Source of the DNA: Dendronalium phyllosphericum CENA369
GTDB taxonomy: Bacteria > Cyanobacteriota > Cyanobacteriia > Cyanobacteriales > Nostocaceae
Direction: 5' to 3'
Assembly (NCBI RefSeq): GCF_016056275.1
Contig: NZ_JAECZA010000060.1
Span: 1-37,936, forward strand
DNA length: 37,936 nt
Shown: positions 18,228 to 27,029 of the stretch, piece by piece
Position numbering within the stretch: the stretch's first letter is position 1
Layout: each line of letters starts with the position of its first letter
Made by a program: the position numbers and the translations under genes
The notes under the pieces: model-generated
Told to the model about the DNA's origin: nothing
The model's input: the letters and a program-made list of their open reading frames with translations, nothing else
The model's database searches: none

Positions 18228-19091
18228 TTATTTATGATGCGTACTGATTTCCAAACGACGATTTGGAGTCCAATTTTCTGCTCGTCGTTTGTTTAATTTA
18301 GCCACGCCCAATAAGCGATAAATTCTATCGACAGAAGTGGGAGAAATTTGTCCGATAGCAAACATGAGTTTTGTCACGGCTTCCGTAATCAAATTTTCGT
18401 TGACAATTACCTCTGCTTTGTTGTGCTTAATAGCTTTGATAACAGCATTCACCACTCTCATGGGTGTAGAAGTACCAGCTAAAGCGGGTGCAGGTATGTG
18501 GCTATCAGCAGTCATGCCAGTTTCAGAAACATATCCCGGACAAATTGATGAAAAATAGATGCCAGTACCCGCCAATTCCTGACGCATAGCATCAGTCCAC
18601 ATAATTAAACCTGCTTTACTAGCAGAATAAATGCTGTTGTAAGCAACGCCTTTTTTACCAGCCAAAGAAGCAATATTGATAATGCGACCGCTACCTCGTT
18701 CCTCCATACTGGGTAGTAATAAACGAGTTAATTCCATCGCAGATAAGAGATTAGTTGTTAATACAGCTTGAATTTCTTCTCTTGAATAATCTGCAAAAGC
18801 TCGATGAATTTCTATGCCAGCATTGTTAATTAAAATATCAACTGGAGCAACAAATTCTTGAATGTGTTGGACTAAAACTGGCAATTCTGTCAAGTTTTGC
18901 ATATCAAAGGGAATACTAATTCCTTGACCACCCAAAGCTTTGATTTCTTCGCATGTTACATCTAGCTTTGATTTGGAACGAGAAATGCAGACTATAGTTG
19001 CCTGTTCTCTTGCTAGTGCGCGCGCCAGATATACACCCAGACCGCGTGAGGCTCCGGTCAAAAGTACTGTCTTCCCTTTGAGAGTTGTCAT
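18228..19091 (-). CDS. hetN: HetN short-chain dehydrogenase with ERGSGR peptide
   Basis: HetN is a ketoacyl-reductase-like SDR which in Anabaena suppresses heterocyst formation next to existing heterocysts. The 287-residue protein has the NADP-binding TGASRGLG (12-19), NNAG (89-92), catalytic Tyr155 and Lys159 in YSASK, and SLA around 142-144. Residues 131-136 are ERGSGR (coordinates 18684-18701), holding the RGSGR pentapeptide shared with PatS and reported at the same place in Anabaena HetN. This, and the convergence with hetI, makes orthology convincing. It is the last gene of the - strand PKS cluster, 57 bases after the preceding gene. The ATG at 19091 fits the SDR N-terminus. Confidence 0.93.
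   Translation of the reverse strand: MTTLKGKTVLLTGASRGLGVYLARALAREQATIVCISRSKSKLDVTCEEIKALGGQGISIPFDMQNLTELPVLVQHIQEFVAPVDILINNAGIEIHRAFADYSREEIQAVLTTNLLSAMELTRLLLPSMEERGSGRIINIASLAGKKGVAYNSIYSASKAGLIMWTDAMRQELAGTGIYFSSICPGYVSETGMTADSHIPAPALAGTSTPMRVVNAVIKAIKHNKAEVIVNENLITEAVTKLMFAIGQISPTSVDRIYRLLGVAKLNKRRAENWTPNRRLEISTHHK
18684..18701 (-). other. hetN: ERGSGR codons in hetN (patterning peptide motif)
   Basis: On the - strand the codons read gaa cga ggt agc ggt cgc. The encoded ERGSGR includes RGSGR, the peptide which inhibits HetR-dependent heterocyst differentiation in Anabaena (established for PatS and HetN). Its presence here is seen directly; activity in this organism is inferred. Confidence 0.85.
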
Positions 19092-19148
19092 TCTAATTCA
19101 CTGGTATTTTGATAAAGTGCAAACTGAACTTTGTGCGCCTTTAAGTTA

Positions 19149-21017
19149 TTAGTGAGCGGTTGACTGTCCTTTGAGAGAAGCAAAATGTTTGCCACCTAAC
19201 TCAATTGCTGATTGTTCGCAACCTGCTTTCAATCTTGTTAAGAGATATTCCAAATCAGGAGTGATGATATTTGTACCGTGATCTGGTTCTATCAAGCAGG
19301 CTAAGTTAATATCTGTGCCGTATTGATTTACCAAATTATAAACACCTAAAAAGTTGAACACGCCTGATTCATAAGTGCCACAAGGTACAGAAGGATTGTC
19401 AACTCCCATAACATATTCATGCCCCTGCAACCACTCAACTGCTGGGTATCCGTGGAAATGGATCATCGGCATTCCATTGCTAATTAAGTTGGGTGCATAA
19501 AGAGATGCAGATAATGCGATCGCCAGCATGACATAGACATCATAAGAAGGTTTGATATCCGCTGTTTTTGGGTCAATTCCTTCTGGTACATCTAAGAATA
19601 ATTTATCCGTTAAACCAATTCTTAAGATGTCACTTTCTAGTTGTAAGTTAGTTTTATTTGAACCAGAACGAGCGCTACAAATCCAAATATCGGGAATCTG
19701 TTTAAATTTATATTCTGCTCCTATTTTGGTTTTTAAATACCGTCTGCCGATGGGATTTTGCCGGACTTCATCACTGTTAAATCCAGTAACAGGAATTAAG
19801 CTTTGCCACTCACTTTCGGGTATTTCAATTTCACCAATGTACTTTGGGGGTTCTGCATAAGCGACAAAACCATAAGAAACACCTGTTCTACCATTGACGA
19901 TTACATTCACAATATCTCTATGCGATCGCCTTTTAATCACTTCACTCAGCTTGGAACCTGGAGGGAAGAGGTTTGTATCTGCTAGCTGAGTACTCAAGCT
20001 GACTAACTTTTGGGCATAACTTGATAACTCTGGATTGTAGTTACCTAATTTAAATTTGCTTAAAGGCAGCGGTAATATGGGAACATAAACTTTAGGAATT
20101 AGAGATTTTAAGACAAATCTATCTATTTCATCTATTGAAAATACTGAATCAGACAGATTCATGTTTAAAATGGAAAATTGTGATTGAGAAACTCCAATTA
20201 CAATCTCCGAAAAGGTTCTAACCAAGGTATTCAAACCCATTTTGATTTTCTGTTGATAAGGAGTTTGGAAATTCACAAACTCCTTATCTATATCTGTGAG
20301 AACGATTACTTGAGTGTTTGTAGGGTCTTCAATAAATTTAGCAGCACAATCTTCAGCCCAACCAATTAAACTCCCAATTCTCGAAACTGATATTTTTTGA
20401 TCTTTCAAAACAAAGCGCGAATACAATTGATATAACTTCTCGGCTGCAAACGTTTCAGCACGGCTTCTGATTGTCGGTGGTCTATCAACATCAATTACAG
20501 CATTAATTCCAGTTTTTACTACTCTGGTTTTGATGCTTTTTTTGATGTTAGTAAATGGTATATTAATTTCATAGCGAAACTCTGTGGTAGCTTGTTGCCA
20601 AGGTGTAACGTTCACTCCATATTCTTGCAACTTCTGTTCTAGTTCGGCTCTAAATTTGAGAATTTCTGTATTTTTGTATCCCTTCGGCAAAGGTCTAAAA
20701 GTGATACTCAACCTTTGAGCCATGAGTTTGGGATCTATAATCGGTTCCTTACACTCTAAGCTTAATTGATCGCCAGTTTCTCCTATTAAACGACCAATGG
20801 TTTGTAAACTTAAACCTTGTGGTAATGGTATTGTAGGAGTAATGTTGGTGTTACGTTCTCGTAAAAATTCCAGAATTTCTGGCTTACGTGCAGTTAGTTC
20901 TGCTTGGATATCTGGTGTTAATACTCCTTTAGGAGAACGGATATTTAATTTTTCATTTTCAACCCAAATTTTTACGCCTTTTTGGTTGAGAGTTGCTAAA
21001 ATTTCGGATGCATTCAT
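19149..21017 (-). CDS. TubC-docking-domain protein with large unknown domain
   Basis: From the ATG at 21017 (the frame extends to a TTG at 21029) the protein has 622 residues. Residues 1-55 fit the TubC N-terminal docking domain: ASEILATLNQKGVKIWVEN, then LNIRSPKGVLTPDIQAEL, and KPEILEFLRER. Such domains normally open NRPS modules and accept chains from an upstream PKS. The remaining ~565 residues have no condensation, adenylation, thioesterase or reductase motif. A conserved-looking patch near 515-565 (H520-F-H522-GYP, GHEYVMG, SVPCGTYESGV, then LIEPDHG) is rich in His, Asp, Glu and Cys and might be metal or substrate binding. It lies between the ACP and hetN, where hglB/hetM would be expected. 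Function unknown. Confidence 0.72.
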   Translation of the reverse strand: MNASEILATLNQKGVKIWVENEKLNIRSPKGVLTPDIQAELTARKPEILEFLRERNTNITPTIPLPQGLSLQTIGRLIGETGDQLSLECKEPIIDPKLMAQRLSITFRPLPKGYKNTEILKFRAELEQKLQEYGVNVTPWQQATTEFRYEINIPFTNIKKSIKTRVVKTGINAVIDVDRPPTIRSRAETFAAEKLYQLYSRFVLKDQKISVSRIGSLIGWAEDCAAKFIEDPTNTQVIVLTDIDKEFVNFQTPYQQKIKMGLNTLVRTFSEIVIGVSQSQFSILNMNLSDSVFSIDEIDRFVLKSLIPKVYVPILPLPLSKFKLGNYNPELSSYAQKLVSLSTQLADTNLFPPGSKLSEVIKRRSHRDIVNVIVNGRTGVSYGFVAYAEPPKYIGEIEIPESEWQSLIPVTGFNSDEVRQNPIGRRYLKTKIGAEYKFKQIPDIWICSARSGSNKTNLQLESDILRIGLTDKLFLDVPEGIDPKTADIKPSYDVYVMLAIALSASLYAPNLISNGMPMIHFHGYPAVEWLQGHEYVMGVDNPSVPCGTYESGVFNFLGVYNLVNQYGTDINLACLIEPDHGTNIITPDLEYLLTRLKAGCEQSAIELGGKHFASLKGQSTAH

Positions 21018-21137
21018 AGTAATTTCCAAATTATTTTAAGACTGTTATTCAAATTATTTGAATACCCAACAAAACATAAAAAATTCTTCCTCACTCCCTT
21101 GCACAGACGCGACTCATCACATCTCTACTGCCTATTT

Positions 21138-21431
21138 TTAAATTTCAAAAACTTCGGACTCGTCAGCTTGAGATTCTTCGGCTAAACGTTGGGAAAGTAA
21201 TTCGATAGTCGGATAATGCCACAGTAGTAAGGGAGATAACTGAAATCCCAAAAATTTCCCTGCTTTGGCTGCTAGAAGCATTCCCTGTGCTGAATCTAAA
21301 CCGTAACTGTCGAGTGGTGCTTGAATGTCAATTTCTGCTGCATCGACTCCTAGTAATTCAGCTAAATGAGATGTTAGCCAAGCTTTAATTTCTTCTGCTG
21401 TATAAGTAGGAATCCGATTAGATGAACTCAT
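21138..21431 (-). CDS. Stand-alone acyl carrier protein
   Basis: This is a 97-residue carrier protein. The phosphopantetheine attachment Ser47 lies in [11 protein letters not shown], followed by [24 protein letters not shown], the cyanobacterial PKS/NRPS-type ACP pattern. It is not like the twin ACPs in the megasynthase (LGIDSIKRVE). A good AAGGA lies 6 bases before the ATG at 21431, which is preferred over the in-frame TTG at 21437. It sits 281 bases after the PfaD-like gene and 120 bases before the TubC protein, so it may carry the finished chain to an off-loading step. HetI would activate it. Confidence 0.9.
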   Translation of the reverse strand: MSSSNRIPTYTAEEIKAWLTSHLAELLGVDAAEIDIQAPLDSYGLDSAQGMLLAAKAGKFLGFQLSPLLLWHYPTIELLSQRLAEESQADESEVFEI

Positions 21432-21500
21432 GTGCAATCCTTGAAGATAGGGTTAGCTCAATTGAAAAAATAATCTTAAAAACCGAGTTTATTTTGGTAA

Positions 21501-21690
21501 TGTATTCCTAAATAAAATATCAAAAATTACATTCTCATATTCTCTGTGCCTCTGCGCCTCTGCGTGCAATTTCATGAATCATTTAGGAATGCAAGATAGC
21601 AGCCTATCTGAGTTGTGAAAAATAATTTTTTAATCGAACCACAGAGACACGGAGAACACACAGAGAGATAATAAGTGATTTAGGAATGTT
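21501..21690. repeat. Short dispersed repeats (ATTTAGGAATG and CTCTGTG/CACAGAG)
   Basis: An inverted copy near 21502-21513 (tattcctaaat) and direct copies at 21580-21591 and 21679-21688 (atttaggaatg) surround a pair of GC-rich inverted pieces: ctctgtgcctctgcg near 21542 and ccacagagacacgg near 21638. It resembles a small palindromic mobile repeat family in cyanobacteria. The exact element ends are unclear. Confidence 0.5.
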
Positions 21691-21717
21691 AGAATTACTC
21701 CACTCGGTTTCTAACGG

Positions 21718-23397
21718 TTAAATCACGCCAGATAAATTAGTAGAATGCTCTGGGCGATACTGACTGTAGTATTCAGTAATTTGCACTCCTTGCATTTTTA
21801 AATTTTGGATACGGTATAAAAATGCTGCTCCTGTCATGATGTGATAAGCAACATCAACAACTCGCCGATTATTTGGTTCAGCTAGATAAGAACCTCTTAC
21901 CCAGTCATTGAAGCTACCCATTGCTGGGCCACACCAAATCTGATAATCGACTTCTCTACCTTTTTCACCAGAACTAGACCAACGGGAAGATAATCCTAAG
22001 TACCAGCGAAAAATTAGTGCCATTTTCAACTTGGGATTATTGACAGCTTTACCCAGTTTTTCCGGATTTTTTTGCGATAGATAAGCTGCTGTTCCTTCCC
22101 ATACTTCAGCGATAGTTCTGCGGAAAATTTGTTTTTCTAGTTTCTCTTTTTCCGCAAGCGGAATTTCTTCAATTGAGTCATATGTTCTGTATAATTCATA
22201 CAATTTTTGCGCCCTCATGGGAAATAAAGTTCCGCGTTTGAGAACTTGCAGTTTTACTCCCATTTCAAACATGTCAGCTGCTGGAGCCATCATCACATCA
22301 GCCATTTCTGCTTGCGCTAATAGTTGCTTAGTATGTTCGCAAGCACCTGATTCAATGCAAGATTGATTAATCGAGCCAGTCATGACATAAGCAGCACCCA
22401 TCATAAAGGCTGCTAAGGCTGATTGTGGTGTAGCAATTCCGCCTGCTACTCCGATTCTTATAGGTTGTTCGTAATGATATTGTGCTTGAATTTCATCGCG
22501 TAAGGCAATAATTGAAGGCAACAAACAAACTAGGGGACGATTATCTGTATGACCGCCAGAATCAGCCTCTACGGTGATATCATCAGCCATCGGAACTTTA
22601 GCTGCAAGTTTTGCTTGTAACTGAGTAATTAATCCTTGCTCAAGAAGTTCTTTAATAATTCTAGCTGGTGCTGGTTGGAGAAATTTACTAGCTACTTCTC
22701 GACGAGAAATTTTAGCTATGACTTTGTTTTTGATTTCAATTTGATTGGCATCATTTAAACTTAATCCCGCAACGCGGTAGTAAACAATGTTGGGAGTTAA
22801 GTCTAGAAATGCTGAAGCTTCTACAGTTCTTACTTGATGTTTGAGGTATAATTCTACAGCACGGCGTTCAATTGCAAGTTCGTTAGGACTATGAATTAAA
22901 TTAAAAGCATAGGGGCCGTGAGGTAAGGCTTGTTGAATGCGATTAATTGCTGATTCTAAACGTTCTGGAGGTAAACCACCTGCACCAAAGGAACTTAAAA
23001 TTTTCTCTTGACCAAGGGCAATAACCATTTCTTCAGAAGCAATTCCACCAGCCATTGCGCCAGTCACATAGGCATATTTTACGCCATGAAAGGAGAGGAA
23101 ATTCGGGTCGCCTAACTGTTGAATACAGATTGGTGCAATGGACGCTAGTAGTTCTAATTGTACCGTTGTTCCATTCTCAACAGGATATAAATAACCTTCG
23201 TTTGTTACACCGATTTTTCCTGCAACTTTTAAGATATAACAAGGTTTATCTAAGACTTTTAATTTTTCCTTAATGGCTGTCTGCTCAAAAGATATACTAT
23301 CTAAAGACCCTTTCCAAACCATGTTTTGATTGTAGGTATAGGCAGAAAAGCCAAGACCGTTATCATGTTTACTGAGCAGCGCATCTACAGTGGTCAC
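21718..23397 (-). CDS. PfaD-like enoyl reductase (FMN, nitronate-monooxygenase family)
   Basis: This 559-residue protein begins with a GTG at 23397, preceded by GAGGA about 9 bases upstream. It belongs to the PfaD family, the trans-acting FMN-dependent enoyl reductase of PUFA and some polyketide synthases, which sets the double-bond reduction of each cycle. Seen motifs include YAYVTGAMAGGIASEEMV, the region SSFGAGGLPPERLESAI, then VEADSGGHTDNRPLVCLLP and IGVAGGIATPQSALAAF, as in PfaD TIM barrels. The C-terminus (WYLGLSSRWSS; GPAMGSFNDWVRGSYL) is also family-typical. It follows the CLF-AT gene after 102 bases and is probably co-transcribed. Confidence 0.93.
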   Translation of the reverse strand: MTTVDALLSKHDNGLGFSAYTYNQNMVWKGSLDSISFEQTAIKEKLKVLDKPCYILKVAGKIGVTNEGYLYPVENGTTVQLELLASIAPICIQQLGDPNFLSFHGVKYAYVTGAMAGGIASEEMVIALGQEKILSSFGAGGLPPERLESAINRIQQALPHGPYAFNLIHSPNELAIERRAVELYLKHQVRTVEASAFLDLTPNIVYYRVAGLSLNDANQIEIKNKVIAKISRREVASKFLQPAPARIIKELLEQGLITQLQAKLAAKVPMADDITVEADSGGHTDNRPLVCLLPSIIALRDEIQAQYHYEQPIRIGVAGGIATPQSALAAFMMGAAYVMTGSINQSCIESGACEHTKQLLAQAEMADVMMAPAADMFEMGVKLQVLKRGTLFPMRAQKLYELYRTYDSIEEIPLAEKEKLEKQIFRRTIAEVWEGTAAYLSQKNPEKLGKAVNNPKLKMALIFRWYLGLSSRWSSSGEKGREVDYQIWCGPAMGSFNDWVRGSYLAEPNNRRVVDVAYHIMTGAAFLYRIQNLKMQGVQITEYYSQYRPEHSTNLSGVI

Positions 23398-23499
23398 AGT
23401 AGCTATTCCTCAAAGTATAAGCAATGGTTTCTAAAGGATGGAGGTGGAGGAGAAAGGATGAAGTTTAAAATTTGAGCCTTCATCCTTTGTACTTAATTA

Positions 23500-26400
23500 C
23501 TAGAATTCTTCATTCAATAAGTTCTCAGCACAAGCTAGTTGTAGTTGAATGATTTCGCTCATTTGTTTGCTAAAATCTTGTCTAGCTCGTAAAAAGGCAG
23601 TATGGGATTTTGTTATCCGAGAATTGTTAGCAGTCAATGTTTGATACTGAGACTGCTTGGAATCAAATATGTTAATAGCGTTGTCAACTTCGTTATTTTT
23701 AACAAATGAAGACGAAATAGTTTGAGAAATTGCCTGTTGACTAGTAGTTGACTCAGAAAATTGTAGTTGTTCTTGAGTTGCAAAACCGTGTTCAATGATA
23801 GTTTTCATCTGGACTTCTGCTGGCTTAGTTTTAGCTGGGGAAATGTTCTGGAAATGGCTGTCAGGTTTAGCAACTTTCTGAGCAGATTTCAGAGAATTTA
23901 TCAGTTGGGCATCACTGGATAATGGTATGTTTTGATGCAAATTGTGGGAGCGATCGCGTCTATATTTATCCGCAATATTTTGGAAAAATTTGCGATTTTC
24001 TTCACTCAAGATTGTGGCGGTAATTGAGTCGCCTCCTAAGGTTACAGTTCTCAGAGTTGGTTTATTTTGGTTGCTAGTTGCTGCAACAGAACTGTAGAGT
24101 GGGGCTATATTTATAGCAACTCGATGGCTGACCAGTTTTGCTAACGCTTTGACAATCGAAGTATGGTCATCCATACCTCTACGATTGAGGGATACTGTAA
24201 TGTGTTCTTTGTCTTCTAAAATCTTATCGATCCAGCGAGAACAAACGCTACCAGCACCAGCTTCAATAAATATTCTGGCTCCGTCGTTGTAAACACGGTC
24301 AACTAATTTGGGAAAATCAAGTTGTTGGGAAAGTCCGGTGGCAATACTGCGAGCAATTTCCCCATTCTCAAGTTTGATAGGTTGATATTCAGCCGCAGAA
24401 TAAAATACAACACCGGGAATAATTTGCGATGGCAAAGTGTTTAATTTCACCAATTCATCGTACTCCGATCGCATGGCTTCATTATGAATCACATGGTCGA
24501 AGGGAGCAGGAAAAGCGTTGCAACCTAAAGCTCTAATGATTCGCTGACAAGCTGCTGGTTCGCCGGCAATTAATACTTCTTCATCAGTATTAATCTGAGT
24601 TAAATAAACGCGCGGTTCATTTTCTAAACATTCTCTGACCTGTGATGGAGAGGCCATGAGAACATAGTTACTCCAAAGATTATTATCTGGAGTTGAGGAA
24701 TTTTTTGGTAATCCCCAATACTCACGCACGGCATTTTTCGGCCCGGATAATCTATCGCCAAATAAAGCTGAAGAGTTAAAGCTGCTACTGCCTTGATAAA
24801 AATTGCTCCAAACTCCTTGGGCAACCATCATACTGGTTTCACCCAAGCTATACCCAAACACATATTTGGGTTGAATTTGAAAATCATCACGAATAATTGT
24901 GGTGATTAATCTGGTAAAAAACATTTCGGCTTCAAACATTGCTAAAGAATCACTTAGCAATCGTTTTTCTAGCGTTTCCAGATGTCTGGTTGACAATTTA
25001 TTCAAGCTTCTGGGGAAAACTAGCCTTTCCACATCAGCTACACGTTGGTAAATACTTTTCACCATTGAGTCTTCGTAGACTCTGGGGAATAAGTGAAATA
25101 AATTACGACCGATACCAACGTATGAATTAACCGCTGCTGGATAAACATAGGCAATCTCACCTTTTTTACCCAATGGGTTAGCAGTAAAGTAACTACCTGC
25201 GGGTGTTAACCAGTCTGTCCCTTTATCAAAAGCGCTATTGACACCTTTACGGGCAGATTCGATTTCTCTGAGTAATTCTTTTTTGTTGCGTCCGGTTATT
25301 GCTAAAGCGTACTGGGCTTGTGATTGTTGTGTAAAAGTGGCAAAAGCTTGGCTTGCAGCAACTGATAAACAAGAACTTTTATCGATGCTTTGTTGGAGAT
25401 TATCCAAAGCCTCTAAAAATTGCGCGCGTTGGTCGGCTGCTAGGGGGAACAGATAAAAAGGCATTTGTTCCAGATAGCTGCTGCTGTATTTTTGTTGGTC
25501 GGGTTCTTCCGACAAGATTAAATGGGCGTAAGTCCCATCACATCCAATACTATTCACCGCCGCAATTCGCCGTGTAGAGTCTTTAGCAAGAAACCAAGGT
25601 CTTGATTCCGTAGCTACATAAAAAGGACTACCTTCCCATACTTGTGGTGCTTTCACACCAGACCAGTTAGGCGTGGCGGGAATGTACTTGTGATAGAGAC
25701 ACAAAGCAGTTTTGATTAAACTGGCAATTCCAGAAGCTACTTGAGTATGACCGATATTAGCTTTGACGCTACCGATAGCACAGTGCAAACCATTCCCTAC
25801 CGCAGGATAAGCTTGTACTAAGCCAGCAATTTCTGCTTCATCTTCGTGGAGAACGCCACTACCACAAACTTCTACATACTTAACTTCGGCTGGTTGAATA
25901 CCTGCTTGCTGAAAAGCTTCCTGACAAACTTGAGTAACCGTTGCTGCATCAGCACAGTTAGAGTAGACTTGCCCAAAAGTTAGAGCATCAACCACCGCAT
26001 AGATGCGATCGCCATCTTCTTTGGCAGTATCATAACGCTTGAGTACAATTGCGCCAGCACCTTCACCAACTATCCAACCATTGGCTTTTTGGTCGTAACT
26101 CAAAGTATTAGCACCAGTGTTAATTGTTGCTAACTGATTTCGCAACAACACACTTTCCACCCCACCAGCTAAATCTACAGCCCCAACGACAACTGCATCT
26201 GCTTCCCCAGAAAGCAGTAGCATTTGCGCCACTTCCAACGCCTTGAAAGCCGAGGTTTCCATCCCTGTGATGGTAAACGAAGGCCCGGTAAAATTCCACA
26301 ATGAAGAAACCCGACTCGCCATAATGTTGGCGATGTAACTCAGATATTCACCAATATCTACTTGATGGTGGACGCTATCTTTGACAATGGTTTCCAGTTG

Positions 26401-26895
26401 GGCAATTTGTTCTGGCGGTAAAGTAATTTCCGCAGCGTTTAAGCCGTCTTTAATCTGCCAAGACAAATCCCAGCGTTGCTGTAGCTGGTGGACAGATAAC
26501 TCTGTCTCAGCCGCAATAATTACCGCAACATTGCCGCCTTCGGTAATTTTCGCATCTTTGAGGGCGCGATCGGCAACCTTTAATAGTAACAGTTGTTGCG
26601 GGTTAAGTTTTTCTACTTCATTGGGCGGGATTTTGTAACCGAGAGTATCAATGTCAAAATCTGTAATGTATGCCCCTATCGGTGCTTTTCCCTCTACTAA
26701 ACCGTACTCTTGGAGTAAGTCTTTTTGTTCATCTATGCCATGCCATCTTTTCGGTGGTAAAGGGATAAAATGCTGTTTGCCATCATAAATACTACGTTCA
26801 AAAGCATCTAATCCATTGCATTCACCAAACAAGGCATCCATGCCCACAATGGCAATCTTGCCCATGCTATTACTTTCTTGTTCCAACATCATCAT
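23500..26895 (-). CDS. KS-like chain-length factor fused to acyltransferase (PUFA-synthase type)
   Basis: This is a 1131-residue two-domain protein. Residues about 11-470 have a KS fold but not KS catalysis: the active-site region is ITGMETSAFKAL, with Glu213 in place of the Cys, and the first His is replaced (EVCGSGV for HGTGT). The second His block survives (NIGHTQVASG). This is the chain-length-factor type seen in PfaC and the thraustochytrid synthase. Residues about 570-930 form an AT with GYSLGETSMM, the PfaB type. A ~200-residue disordered-looking Gln/Ser tail closes it. It lies 134 bases downstream of the KS gene, so KS and CLF come as separate chains. Most similar to HglD-type proteins by architecture, but no exact gene name is claimed. 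Confidence 0.9.
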   Translation of the reverse strand: MMMLEQESNSMGKIAIVGMDALFGECNGLDAFERSIYDGKQHFIPLPPKRWHGIDEQKDLLQEYGLVEGKAPIGAYITDFDIDTLGYKIPPNEVEKLNPQQLLLLKVADRALKDAKITEGGNVAVIIAAETELSVHQLQQRWDLSWQIKDGLNAAEITLPPEQIAQLETIVKDSVHHQVDIGEYLSYIANIMASRVSSLWNFTGPSFTITGMETSAFKALEVAQMLLLSGEADAVVVGAVDLAGGVESVLLRNQLATINTGANTLSYDQKANGWIVGEGAGAIVLKRYDTAKEDGDRIYAVVDALTFGQVYSNCADAATVTQVCQEAFQQAGIQPAEVKYVEVCGSGVLHEDEAEIAGLVQAYPAVGNGLHCAIGSVKANIGHTQVASGIASLIKTALCLYHKYIPATPNWSGVKAPQVWEGSPFYVATESRPWFLAKDSTRRIAAVNSIGCDGTYAHLILSEEPDQQKYSSSYLEQMPFYLFPLAADQRAQFLEALDNLQQSIDKSSCLSVAASQAFATFTQQSQAQYALAITGRNKKELLREIESARKGVNSAFDKGTDWLTPAGSYFTANPLGKKGEIAYVYPAAVNSYVGIGRNLFHLFPRVYEDSMVKSIYQRVADVERLVFPRSLNKLSTRHLETLEKRLLSDSLAMFEAEMFFTRLITTIIRDDFQIQPKYVFGYSLGETSMMVAQGVWSNFYQGSSSFNSSALFGDRLSGPKNAVREYWGLPKNSSTPDNNLWSNYVLMASPSQVRECLENEPRVYLTQINTDEEVLIAGEPAACQRIIRALGCNAFPAPFDHVIHNEAMRSEYDELVKLNTLPSQIIPGVVFYSAAEYQPIKLENGEIARSIATGLSQQLDFPKLVDRVYNDGARIFIEAGAGSVCSRWIDKILEDKEHITVSLNRRGMDDHTSIVKALAKLVSHRVAINIAPLYSSVAATSNQNKPTLRTVTLGGDSITATILSEENRKFFQNIADKYRRDRSHNLHQNIPLSSDAQLINSLKSAQKVAKPDSHFQNISPAKTKPAEVQMKTIIEHGFATQEQLQFSESTTSQQAISQTISSSFVKNNEVDNAINIFDSKQSQYQTLTANNSRITKSHTAFLRARQDFSKQMSEIIQLQLACAENLLNEEF

Positions 26896-27029
26896 TTAAA
26901 GTGTGAGGGGTGAAATATGAAGTGTGAAGATAGAACTTACGCAGTAACTCTCTAAAACTCTTCTTTGTGTCCTTTGCGTTCTTTGCGGTTTATTTATTTC
27001 AAAATTTTACGAAGTGTAAATTACAAAAT

